From the NCBI GenBank assembly GCA_039654915.1, contig CM077593.1:37604501-37668500 (forward strand): 64,000 nt of DNA. The letters are read 5' to 3'. Numbering within the stretch: position 1 is the stretch's first letter; each line of letters opens with the position of its first letter. Of the stretch, positions 55,113 through 64,000 are shown in pieces. A program made the position numbers and the translations under genes. The notes beneath the pieces are model-generated. The model did not search any database and was not told where the DNA came from. It saw only the letters and a program-made list of their open reading frames with translations. The stretch is from Aquilaria yunnanensis (lineage: Eukaryota > Streptophyta > Magnoliopsida > Malvales > Thymelaeaceae).

Positions 55113-55643
55113 GGCCAAAGGTGGGTAACCGAAAGAACATCATAAGTACCCATTGGAGGCGAACCGTCGCCGTAACTGCCCGCTGCACCCGAAAAGGCGC
55201 GCCCTCTGTAAATGACGCGCCTCTCCTCCAATGGCAAGAAGCCACGTGTCAACCGCTGAGCAGAAATGGGGGACGTGCCTCCCCAAACGTGCCTGGAAAA
55301 CCGGGACACGCCTCCTGATTGGGACACGTCATTTGACATCCCTGAGAAATGGAGACGCGCCGCTCAGTCTGACACGCTTGGCCATCAGACCTGCAGAAAT
55401 AAAAAGCAGGCCACCTCGAGGACACCAAGAGACAGGCTATGGCTGAACAGCCCATGACTTTTGGGCAAGAGGTGTATCTTCGGTACAGGCTTTGCCTCGG
55501 AGACACCAAAGAATAGGCCAAGGCCGAACAGCCCAGACCCTCGGGCAAAAGGTGCGACCTCGGAACAGGTTATGCTTCCCAACAAGACTCCCAACGGCAA
55601 CCTCGGAAAGAGATGCAAATCGAAGTCTTCACTTCGGCTTTCC

Positions 55644-55656
55644 AGAGGGGGGCATG
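55644..55656 (+). other. Polypurine tract of Tat-f
   Basis: AGAGGGGGGCATG abuts the 3' LTR. A 6-bp hairpin (CGAAGT-CTTC-ACTTCG, 55621-55636) precedes it. Confidence 0.85.
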
Positions 55657-56523
55657 TGATAGCCAAAGGCTGTCGCCTCAATCTGGCCGAATACCCTGCC
55701 ACAACAACGGCCAGAAGAACTGGTGCTTCCCGGGAATAGGTGGAATCATGCACCTCGGGAGATAGCCTGAGAGCTCCGAGCCTCGGCACGCCAGTAAAAC
55801 TTGAGGACTCCATTCGCCCCCCAAGGTTGTGAACAACGCGCCTTCGGAAAAGTGGCACCAGACATTGCTGCCCGAATATGATATCCCCGAAGGCGGAACC
55901 CCCTGCAACTGGGAACCCCCGAACTGAGGGTAGGCTTCCCGAAGAGGCTCTGTCCGAACTAGAGGACGACCTCGCCCAGGGACCTCGGGAGTACGGCAGG
56001 CGCATTTAAGGAAGCATTTAAGGAAGCCTCTGACACGTCCCACCACAGACGTAAAAAGTCGCCCTGACACGCAGACGCCATCAGAATCATATCATGGCCC
56101 GTCTCAGCACAAGGCTCGAGGCCATCTAGTTACCAACTATCTGTCCCCTACGCCCAGACGTTCAGGAGCATCCGACCGCACACGTGTCATGATCTGAACG
56201 GGCCAGGTATTCCTATATATACAGGAAATAAATACTTGACAGGAGGTTGGCAGGCCGGATATACAGCTCCCACACTCTGAGAAAATACCAGGCGAGACTT
56301 TTCTACCTTTCTCTTTGAGCTAGTGACTTTCTCCTTCTTCCGGCCACCATTGACTTGGGCGTCGGAGGCTCCCCCCCCGGAAAAACACTCCGGGGGCCTC
56401 CTAACCCTGTTTACCAGCTTTTCAGGTACTCTCCTTGGGGCGATCCACCTTCCAGGTGTTCTTCCTCCTAGAAGTCTCCTCAACAGTCATCATGACTCAC
56501 AACGATGAGGCCTTGGGCCATCA
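55657..56523 (+). repeat. 3' LTR of Tat-f (867 bp)
   Basis: Same length as the 5' LTR. The private differences fit a short time since insertion. It is followed directly by GATGG and Tat-d coding sequence. Confidence 0.96.
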
Positions 56524-56528
56524 GATGG

Positions 56529-59500
56529 AGATGCAGAGATCTTCATAGATCAAGGCGAAGGAAGAAAGGTGTTCGTAAAGGCACGAAAAGGTCTGGCAAA
56601 CAACTTCGCACAAACGATGGAGGCAAAGGCACCAGAGAAGGGCAAGGAAGGAGATCCCGTGAAAGCAGAAATGGAAACAGTAGAACTTGTCCCAGGTCAA
56701 TCTACCCGAATAGGGAAGAGCTTGGCCGAAGGTGACAAGAAAAAACTTGTATCTTTTCTAATGGAAAATAAAGATTTATTTGCCTAATCGCCGAAAGATA
56801 TGCCAGGGATAAACCCTAGCATAATACAGCATAGCCTTAAAGTTAATCCCGAGGCAAAACCTGTCCGGCAAAAGAAACGGAGCATCTCGGTCCATAAAAG
56901 TAACTTTGTCAAAACCGAAGTGCAGCACTTGTTAGACACTGGTGTCGTCAGGGAGGTCAAATACCCCGAATGGTTGAGCAATGTGGTTATTGCCACAAAA
57001 GAAGGAAGCAGTAAGCTCCAGATGTGCATCGACTTCAGAAACTTGAACGATGCTTGCCCAAAAGACTCATACTCCCTCCCACCGATAGACCAATTGGTAG
57101 ACTCAACTGCCGAATACGGGCTCCTAAGTTTCTTAGACGCCTTCAGTGGGTATCATCAAATAAGGATGGACCCCGAAGCTGAGGAAAAAACCGCCTTCAT
57201 CACCAAGGGAAGAACATACTGCTACGCCAGAATGCACTTCGGGCTTAAAAACGTAGGAGTCACCAACCAGAGGTTGATGAGCAAGGTCTTTAACGACCAA
57301 ATAGGGAGAAACATGGAAGTGTATGTCGACGATATGATAGTCAAAAGCAAGCTGCCTGACGACCATGTCGTAGATCTTAAGGAAACTTTCCACCAACTCA
57401 GAGCCTTCGAGATCCGTCTCAATCCTGAAAAGTGCATCTCCGGAGTGACCTCGGGAAAATTCCTTGGGTACATGGTATCAGAAAGAGGCATTGATGCTAA
57501 CCCAGAAAAAATTAAGGCTCTGCTCGAGTTCCAAACTCCTGCCACAATAAAGGATGTGCAGAGACTCACCGGAAGGATAACCTCGATTAGCAGATTTATT
57601 TCCAGGTATGGAGACAGGTGTCGACCATTCTTCAAGGTCCTCACTAAGGCAACAAAAGAGGAAAACAACCTCAGAAATAATGATCATCCTTGGAATGAAG
57701 ACTGCCAAAAGGCCTGGGATGAACTCAAAATCTACTTAGCCAGCCTGCCCATTCTTCGACAACCTCACGAGGAAGAGCCCCTTGTGCTATACCTCACCGT
57801 TATAGAAAAGGTTGTGAGCTTGGTCCTTGCGAAAGAAGAGGGGCCGAAGCAATGGCCGGTCTACTACGTAAGCAAATCCCTACATGGCGCCGAAATCAGG
57901 TATCCTTTATTGCAAAAAGCTATATACGCCTTGGTACTGGCAGGGAGAAGGCTACAACCATACTTTCAGGCTCACCCTATCATCGTCTGAAGTAGTCTAC
58001 CACTACGGGATGTCATGAGAAAGGTTGATCATTCCGGAAGGCTCTCCAAGTGGTGCATAGAGCTTGGCGAACACGACATCACTTATGAACCTCGGAAAGC
58101 CATAAAAGCTCAAGCACTGGCAGATTTCATCACCGAACTACCCACCACCGAGGATAGCCATCCGAATCCAGTCGAAGGTGAGCCCGAATGGACCTTGCAT
58201 GTTGACGGAGCCTCGGGGTCCGAACACCAGGGAGCTGGCATAATCATTAGGGGTCCTGAAGGTCTAGAAGTGATGAAGACTATCAAGTTCGGCTTTAACG
58301 TCACTAACAATATGGCGGAGTATGAAGCCCTCATAGCAGGATTGCGCCTGGCCAGAAAAATTGGCATAAGAAACTTGAAAGCCCATAGCGATTCCCAGCT
58401 GGTAGTATGACAAACGGCAGGAGACTACGGGGAAAAGGACCCAACCTTGGCAAAATACCATGAGTTGGTGGCAAAACTCATCCGAGAGTTCGACACCATA
58501 CGAATAAAAAACGTGCCTCGGCGAGATAATGCCGAGGCAGATTGCCTGGCAAAATCAAAAGCATGCACTGAGGTGCTAAGCCACCCGAGCATCACAGTGC
58601 TGAGCATATCAACTTCGGGAAAAGGCTGGAAAGACCCGATAAAAAGATATCTCACCGACAATACGCTCCCCGAAGACTGCAGTGAAGCTGCCAAAATCCG
58701 AAGATGCTCCGGCCGATTCTTCCTAATTGGCGAAGAATTATATCGGCGGGGTTATGCAAATCCACTGCAGAGGTGTGTTGGTAAAGAGGATACTGAAATG
58801 ATCCTCAAAGAAGTACATGAAGGCGCTTGTGGTTCACACATCGGAACCGACGCCCTTGCAGCAGTAATACTTCGCCAAGGATACTTTTGGCCCACCCTAA
58901 GAAAGGACGCTAGGCAGTTCGTCCGAAAATGTGGTAATTGCCAAAGACACGCAAATATCCAGAGGAGACCCTCGGAATTGGTGACTTCGGCTGATTATCC
59001 TTGGCCCTTCGTAGTCTGGGGCATAGACCTCATTGGGCCGCTCCCAACAGCCCCTGGAGGTGTAAAATTCTACGTGGTAGTAGTAGACTATTTCTCCAAA
59101 TGGGTCGAGGCAGAACCCCTGGCGACCATCTCGGCAAAGGAAGTGTAGAAGTTCATATGGAAAAACATTGTATGCAGATTCGGCATACCAAAGGTACTTG
59201 TAGCTGATAATGGGTCCCAGTTCACAGATAAAGGATTCCAGGAATTCATCAGTGACCTCGGAACAAAAATGCACTTCACCCCAGTAGCTCATCCCCAAAG
59301 CAACGGGCAGATAGAAGTATCTAACAGGACCATAAAAGATGGTCTAAAAAAGAGACTGGGGGAAGCAAAGGGGAAATGGTCGGGAGAGCTGCAAAGCGTG
59401 TTATGGAGTTACCGAACAACACCCCGAAGAGCCACAGGGGAGACCCCCTTTTCACTCGTCTTTGGTACAGAGGCCATCATCCTGATCGAAGTCGTGCGAC

Positions 59501-59574
59501 CGTCGGTACGGGTACAAGTATTCGATGAAAGTGGAAATGACCTCGGCTTAAGAACCAAGCTTGACCTTGTCAGT
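56529..59574 (+). pseudogene. pol: Tat-d RT, RNases H and integrase pseudogene
   Basis: Continues Tat-d after Tat-f. Stops at 56785 (TAA), 57988 (TGA), 58408 (TGA) and 59146 (TAG) all lie in one frame, so substitutions rather than indels broke it. RT: IDFRNLNDACPKDSYSLPP, YVDDMIVKSK (57324); some invariant positions are changed (RMHFGLKN for RMPFGLKN). Archaeal-type RNase H: HVDGASGSEHQGAG (58198). Integrase: zinc finger HEGACGSH...CGNCQRH, WGIDLIGPLPT (59019), ADNGSQFTDKGF (59203), NGQIEVSNRTIKDG (59304). It ends at 59574 before the integrase C-terminal domain, where N1 begins. Confidence 0.88.
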
Positions 59575-60596
59575 TGATGCAAACCCCGATGGTATAAAGA
59601 CCATGAAACTCGCCCAAGATGTTTTTCAAGCTCCACAAGACATCAAAGAGACTGGGTTTGAAGACCCCCACCCCTAATCAACCTGTGATTAGAAATGAGA
59701 AGTATAGAACTCCAAGAACACAAGCACACTTGTGCACCAAGGCAGTCCGCCAAGAACCAAAGAGAAAACCTCTCCAAAGAGCAATATTATTTCGGCAATA
59801 ATCTGTATATTTACATCCAGAATATGTGCCTTTATATAGGCCTAAACTAGGGTTAAAAGCTGGGCAAAATTCGCAGCCCAAGTCACCTAGGAAACCTAGT
59901 TACAAAGGACTCAAGAAAACCTAGTCAAACTAGGACTCTAACACACTTTTAACACATGTTTAAGGTGTGCAGCGAATTCCTTTTATCCTAAATGACCTGA
60001 ATCAATTCCATGGCCTAAATAACATCCTAAATAATGTAAATAAATACGAAAATAAAATAAAATACGTTACAAAACAAGATTGGCCATAAAAACTCGAAAA
60101 TAGCCTTCTTGGGTGATTCTGGCTTGTGTCTCCAACTTCAAGCTGAAATTCGAACTTGATGCAGCAATGATTTCTCAAAATTCAAAGCATAAAAGTTGTA
60201 GATATCTTTCTTAGCTTCGAAACCACACTTGAATCACACAAAATGGACTTCTGAATCGAAAGATATTCCCAAAATACTGCAACTGCTTCTGAACCAGCGA
60301 TAACTCGTAAATCGCGACTTTGAAGCTAAATTGGACCTCCTTATCGTGCAAACTGGGTTTCATGATCTTCATATGATTTGTAGATCTAGATGTTATCTTT
60401 CCAATGAATCAAGAATCAGTCAATTCTGATCTGTTTGGCTCAATATATGATTTTTCCACTAGAACATCGCCAATCTGTCAACATCCGAGCTTGAAGTGCA
60501 CTAGTGAGCTCCTTAGCCTTTTTCCTTGTCAATGGTCCACTAGAAACCTTCAGTGGGTCCTTGCCTTCCTTGATTGTGCCTTCTTTGATCGTATCA
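59575..60596 (-). repeat. 3' LTR of N1 (1022 bp)
   Basis: Element-sense TGATACGATC...GGTTTGCATCA. A TATATAAAGG promoter lies on the minus strand near 59833-59842, with about 260 bp to the LTR end. Boundaries rest on TG/CA ends, the adjacent purine tract and the break in the Tat-d integrase. Confidence 0.72.
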
Positions 60597-60636
60597 GCTC
60601 CCCCCTCCTTAGAAGGATTCGTCCTCGAATCAAAAC
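60440..60636 (-). CDS. N1 tail exon crossing the polypurine tract into the LTR
   Basis: Minus-strand open segment after a likely 3' splice site (CTAGTGCAG, 60645-60637). It encodes FDSRTNPSKEGGADTI, then GPLTRKKAKELTSALQ, and stops at 60440 within the LTR. A D-S-R-T-N-P...E-G-G...G-P-[LMI]-T-R motif is familiar to me from 3' ends of plant gypsy-type polyproteins, where the purine tract itself codes for the K-E-G-G part. A 61-bp intron (60697-60637, donor GTAAGTG) would join it to upstream sequence, but in a frame different from the long gag frame. Confidence 0.5.
60597..60610 (-). other. Polypurine tract of N1
   Basis: AAGGAGGGGGGAGC on the minus strand, directly before the LTR start TGATACG. 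Typical position and composition. Confidence 0.8.
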
Positions 60637-60692
60637 CTGCACTAGAAAAGGGAATTGAATCAATAACAATGAAATAATCAACACATAAGCAC

Positions 60693-63332
60693 TTACCTTT
60701 CACATAAGCACCAATAGCATGGAATGCTTGTGTATGGAGCTTTAATCTTGTGAAAAAACATGAACCAATATCCAAATGCAATGATACCTCCAGGATCAAA
60801 GACAAAGTTTGAAACAATTAGCACAAAAAATCTGAATGTTTGCACAATTTTCATCTTAACTCTAGGCATCACTTTCATTGCCTTTACCATCTCAAAAACA
60901 TTATTCTTACAACAAGTAAAAGTGTAGGAATAATTTAACTTAGGGATGCTGTATGCACTCAAAACAAATGGACCTAAACTCACACAAGTGTTATGGTTAT
61001 GAAAAGCACAAGTTATGCATGTCAAGACAATAGTTTGCATCGGCCATTCAAGCAAACAAGAATTGAACACAATGTGGCCTAAACTAATAAAAAAACTAGG
61101 ATGCATGAATTTCACAAAAATCCTAAGCATTTTAAATGAAACAAGATTGGAGTAGATAGGATTAAGTGAAACCAATTCAGTAGCAAACTTATTTTTGCAT
61201 GTATATGCACAACAATGGATGAAATTTGTGAATGGGATGTGACATAAAACAAAGGACTCAACATACCTCCTTAAAATGCTGAATTTAAAACCAGTATTTT
61301 TACTCAAAATAAAAACTTTCAAGTTCGGACATAAAGCAAAAAGATCAAGACTCAAAAGTTTGTGTAATGCATGTGTCATGACAAAAAGATACTTGCTGGA
61401 AATTAAAGATTGACACACAAAAATGGGCTGAACATGAATGAAAATCAAAGAAGTATGAAATGCATGGGTAACAACCAATTTATGCATGCAAAATTCCAAA
61501 GAAGTAGATTTAACTTGAGACAAAACAAAACAATGTGACATGGATGCAAAGCAAACAAAATCAAAAACCAAAGACACCAAAACAGATTTTTCTCTAAAGA
61601 AACTCATGGAATTCAAAAGATGATTTGACAAAACCAAAGAATTAAAAGGCTTAAAACCATATTTTGTCAAATCTTCATGCTTACTTCCTTCTCTTAATCT
61701 AGTTTCATGAAAACCATTTGTCAAAATAACATTGCAAGCAAACACACATTGTTTGAGATTTTCATGCAAAAATACATCAAATCTAGGTGTTAGGAAGAAA
61801 TACATTACAGTGGTTGGACTTAGTCTCCAAGTATCTTCCTTCGGGGTAGGAACCACAAAATTTTCACCGTTGCACTTCCTGGCTTCGGTTGGAGTTGCAT
61901 TAATTTCATCCCCTTGAAACATAGGATAAGAAACAATGTTAGGCAAACTTTTGCATATGAAATCACTTGGACTCACCTCAAATTGTTCCTTTTCAACCTC
62001 CTTCATTGGTTTGATGCATGGGACATGGCTTAGAATATTAGGAACACCAACTTCTTGGATGGGCAGCAACTCACTTGATTCTTGTAGTTCATCGCCACTT
62101 AATTCCTGAAAAGAAGACAACACAACACTAGAAGAAGACTCCATTATGTTAGATAAATGTATGGCTTCTCTGTAGGTCTTTCTCTCTTCACTCGGCTTGG
62201 GTTCATTGCACTCTTGTCTTCTCTCAACTTCGCACTCAATTTCTTCTCTTGGGAACTCTCCACTCTTCTTCCCCTCATGTTCACTCTTCTCACTTAATCT
62301 CTCGGTTGTTCTCTCAACTTTCCCCTCATCACTCTTGCCCTCAACTTTCCCCTCATTTACTTTTCCCTCAACCTCACTTTCAATTTTTCTTTGATCCTCC
62401 AAGACTTGTTGTGGTGAAAGTGGAACAAGCATGATTGACTTTTCTTGTTGAGATTGAGACAAGTCTCCTTTTGTGATCTCCATGTTTGGCTTGGGTACTT
62501 CTCTTACATCTTTGCTCCATGCTCTTCTCCATGTGGAAATTCCTCCTTGACACATCTTGGATGCCTTGGACCTTTTGATGATTTTCTCGGCCTTGGTGGC
62601 ATAATAAAGCAAATCCTCTATGTTCAAATAAGGTGCCATTTCCACTTTGTTGGCAATCTCAGGATTGAGACCATTAATGAATCTAGCAATGGTGGTCTCC
62701 TCATCCTCCATGATGTTGGCTCGGGTCAAGGTTATCTCCAAGTCTTTGTGGTAGTCCTCCACACTCCTTTGGCCTTGCACTAGCTTTTGAAGCTTTAAGC
62801 GTTGATCTCTATAGTAGGAGCTAGGCACAAATCTCCTCCTCATTAAGGCTTTAAGGGCTCTCCATGTATGTATGGGCTCCTCCTCATTCCTTCTCCTAGA
62901 AGTAACATCCTGATTCCACCATACAAGAGCATAATTAGTGAACTTTATGGTAGCCAATTTAACCTTTTCTTTCTCGGAGTAATGATGGCAATCAAACACC
63001 ATCTCAATCTTTTGTTCCCACTCCCAATATGCATCGGGATCACTCCTCCCTTGGAAGGATGGAATGGTAAACTTGATGGAGTTGAGATTGTTGTCCTCTC
63101 TTGGCTCACACCTCCTTAGAAACCCATGGTCATGCCAAACTCTTTCTTCCTCCTCGGGTTCTTCTCTCCTTGGTCCTCTCCTTGGTTGCAAGATGGGATT
63201 TGGTTTCCTTGGCAACCTCAAATCAATGTCTTCAATCCTCCCCACAAGTTTATTGAGAGTTTCTTGAAATTCTCTCATGGTAGGCTCCTTATTGTGTCTA
63301 ACTTCCATCTTTCTATCCTCCTGGCCCTCCAT
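60693..63332 (-). CDS. gag: N1 Gag with a long unrecognised C-terminal region
   Basis: About 879 codons from the ATG at 63332 (an in-frame ATG 11 codons earlier, at 63365, is also possible; I prefer MEGQEDRK). Residues 80-235 are a retrotransposon Gag domain: FQGRSDPDAYWEWEQKIE, then LATIKFTNYALVWWNQ, WRALKALMRRRFVP, the VEDYHKDLE region and INGLNPEIANKVE. Residues 290-400 are charged and repetitive (VEGKVNEGKVEGKSDEGKVE). From about 460 to the end the sequence turns rich in Phe, Leu, Ser, Cys and His (VSLVFDFVCFASMSHCFVLS), with no domain I recognise and no zinc knuckle. No stop interrupts 2.6 kb. Pol is absent. The C-terminal part may be a novel region, or RNA-level sequence that happens to stay open. 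Confidence 0.7.
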   Translation of the reverse strand: MEGQEDRKMEVRHNKEPTMREFQETLNKLVGRIEDIDLRLPRKPNPILQPRRGPRREEPEEEERVWHDHGFLRRCEPREDNNLNSIKFTIPSFQGRSDPDAYWEWEQKIEMVFDCHHYSEKEKVKLATIKFTNYALVWWNQDVTSRRRNEEEPIHTWRALKALMRRRFVPSSYYRDQRLKLQKLVQGQRSVEDYHKDLEITLTRANIMEDEETTIARFINGLNPEIANKVEMAPYLNIEDLLYYATKAEKIIKRSKASKMCQGGISTWRRAWSKDVREVPKPNMEITKGDLSQSQQEKSIMLVPLSPQQVLEDQRKIESEVEGKVNEGKVEGKSDEGKVERTTERLSEKSEHEGKKSGEFPREEIECEVERRQECNEPKPSEERKTYREAIHLSNIMESSSSVVLSSFQELSGDELQESSELLPIQEVGVPNILSHVPCIKPMKEVEKEQFEVSPSDFICKSLPNIVSYPMFQGDEINATPTEARKCNGENFVVPTPKEDTWRLSPTTVMYFFLTPRFDVFLHENLKQCVFACNVILTNGFHETRLREGSKHEDLTKYGFKPFNSLVLSNHLLNSMSFFREKSVLVSLVFDFVCFASMSHCFVLSQVKSTSLEFCMHKLVVTHAFHTSLIFIHVQPIFVCQSLISSKYLFVMTHALHKLLSLDLFALCPNLKVFILSKNTGFKFSILRRYVESFVLCHIPFTNFIHCCAYTCKNKFATELVSLNPIYSNLVSFKMLRIFVKFMHPSFFISLGHIVFNSCLLEWPMQTIVLTCITCAFHNHNTCVSLGPFVLSAYSIPKLNYSYTFTCCKNNVFEMVKAMKVMPRVKMKIVQTFRFFVLIVSNFVFDPGGIIAFGYWFMFFHKIKAPYTSIPCYWCLCER

Positions 63333-64000
63333 ACTCCTGAAAATAACAAAGATCCTCACAAACACTCACCTCACGTGTTTCACTCAAAATATGAACACTC
63401 AAAACACTCAATTTGTTAGTGAGATATTGCTTATTCAAAGAGTTCTCCAAAGTTCTAAGAAAACTATCCTCAAAGCACACAAGAAAACTTGAATTTTTGA
63501 AGAACTATTTTGACTCCAAAAGAGGTGGGCTAAACAAGCTTTAAAAGACTCTAGGAAGCCCTTGCAATTGATGATTACAAGAACCACAAAGAAAGCTTTT
63601 TGGCTCAAAACAATGGGATAGGTTTTGGGGCGCACAACTTTCAACACTTTGAGAAAACTTCTTTTTGCAAGCTCTTTTCTTTTCTTTTCTTTGCTCTTTC
63701 TTTTTCTTTTCTTTTCCTTCCTTTTTTTTTTCCTCCTTTTTTTTTTTTGCTTGCTGTTTTGATGCTAACCAAACGTTCTCCTTGAAACTCCTTGCTGCCA
63801 AAGACAAAAAGTTAAAATTCTTTTCGGCCAAGACAAGAAAACTAGTGAAATTGGCACAATTTGAAGCAACTTTTTGATACCAAAAATTCCTGAACTTGGA
63901 TCCTTCTTTTTTGAAGTTTTCTGGACTCTAAGATGCTGGAAACAATGAAAACAAAAGAGATTAATATGGCTGGAAATGAAACAGAAAGATAAGAAATAAT
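63333..64000 (-). other. N1 leader with a polypurine stretch
   Basis: Non-coding upstream of gag. On the minus strand 63680-63755 is a long A/G-rich run (CTTTT/CCTTTT repeats on the plus strand), a low-complexity microsatellite. TGGTATCA occurs on the minus strand at 63874-63881, resembling a primer site, but no LTR end matching the N1 3' LTR adjoins it. Confidence 0.5.

Larger units (their letters stand above)
45324..56523 (+). mobile_element. Tat-f: complete, youngest Tat element (11.2 kb)
   Basis: LTRs 45324-46190 and 55657-56523 (867 bp each, 7 differences counted), primer site 46193-46211, a nearly intact gag-pol, hairpin array, antisense aORF with promoter, and polypurine tract 55644-55656. 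It is flanked by GATGG duplications in the Tat-d protease gene. The archaeal-type RNase H after the ordinary one and the YVDD RT place it in the Tat lineage (Tat/Ogre/Retand clade). Its defects are few: a stop early in the leader-encoded Gag extension, a 1-bp insertion in the integrase C-terminus and a 50-bp deletion in aORF exon 4. Confidence 0.97.
28048..59574 (+). mobile_element. Tat-d: old Tat element carrying three nested elements
   Basis: Plus-strand Tat element in pieces: 5' LTR 28048-28627 + 39709-39878 + 43174-43190; primer site and gag-protease 43191-45323; RT to integrase 56529-59574. The gaps are Tat-e, S2 and Tat-f, each with its own 5-bp target duplication. The right end is cut by N1 within the integrase C-terminal region, so the hairpin array, aORF and 3' LTR are missing from the window. 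The left flank in Tat-c (ACGTG, 28043-28047) is the expected target duplication. The coding part has six in-frame stops but few or no frameshifts. Confidence 0.9.
59575..64000 (-). mobile_element. N1: gag-only, non-autonomous Ty3/gypsy element
   Basis: Minus-strand element whose 3' LTR (59575-60596) abuts the Tat-d integrase. Polypurine tract 60597-60610. Upstream is one long gag-bearing frame (60693-63332) without protease, RT or integrase, then a leader of at least 670 bp. The 5' LTR and primer site are beyond the window. Such elements (gag without pol, known as TR-GAG or LARD-like) rely on polymerase from other elements. The left target flank would be TCAGT (59570-59574); its partner is not visible. 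Confidence 0.78.

Noticed and set aside
63541..63831. Lys/Glu-rich minus-strand frame of 96 codons
   Set aside because: Produced by a low-complexity polypurine run in the N1 leader.
63874..63881. TGGTATCA on the minus strand as the N1 primer site
   Set aside because: No LTR end similar to the N1 3' LTR (GGTTTGCATCA) adjoins it; the real primer site is probably beyond 64000.

Overview
This window is plant nuclear DNA made almost entirely of nested LTR retrotransposons; I found no host gene, tRNA or rRNA. The evidence for a flowering-plant source (probably a dicot; I cannot name the species) is Ty3/gypsy elements of the Tat lineage with a second, archaeal-type RNase H, a chromovirus with a long LTR and an initiator-Met-tRNA-like primer site, and plant-style TATA boxes and short GT-AG introns. 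The density of nesting suggests heterochromatin.

Layout. 1-5654: 3' ends of two Tat elements, Tat-a (1-2047) inserted in Tat-b (2048-5654). 5655-14016: pieces of a minus-strand element with a 1.4-kb LTR (C1), two copies of a dispersed repeat (R1), and a minus-strand solo chromovirus LTR (11015-13508). 14017-16791: non-coding, unassigned. 16792-24427: a decayed chromovirus (Chromo-1), interrupted in gag by a solo Tat LTR (S1, 20589-21450) and in integrase by Tat-c (24428-28047). Tat-c is interrupted in its antisense gene by Tat-d, which is itself split into four parts by three insertions and cut short by a fourth: Tat-e (28628-39703, minus strand) and the 3.3-kb solo LTR S2 (39879-43168), both in the Tat-d 5' LTR; Tat-f (45324-56523) in the Tat-d protease region; and a minus-strand gag-only element N1 (59575 to the window end) near the Tat-d integrase C-terminus. 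Exact 5-bp target duplications flank Tat-e (ATTTT), S2 (ACGAA), Tat-f (GATGG) and S1 (TCATA), so the order of events can be read directly: Chromo-1, then Tat-c, then Tat-d, then the four insertions into Tat-d.

Tat elements are built as LTR - primer site - gag-protease-RT-RNase H-archaeal RNase H-integrase - an array of GAGC/GCTC hairpins - an antisense four-exon gene (aORF) - polypurine tract - LTR. Tat-f is the best preserved: one 1658-codon frame with a single 1-bp insertion near its end. Its LTRs differ at 7 of 867 positions; those of Tat-e differ at about 14.

The most interesting content is (i) the antisense aORF, which has its own TATA box and three GT-AG introns, with identical lengths for exons 1-3 in two independent copies; (ii) the Gag start codon, which lies inside the 5' LTR so that the primer-binding site is translated; (iii) a conserved LTR stem-loop just upstream of that start; (iv) the N1 element, which has a gag frame with a long unrecognised C-terminal extension and a spliced tail crossing the polypurine tract into the LTR. 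Domain names rest on motifs read by eye; no database search was possible.
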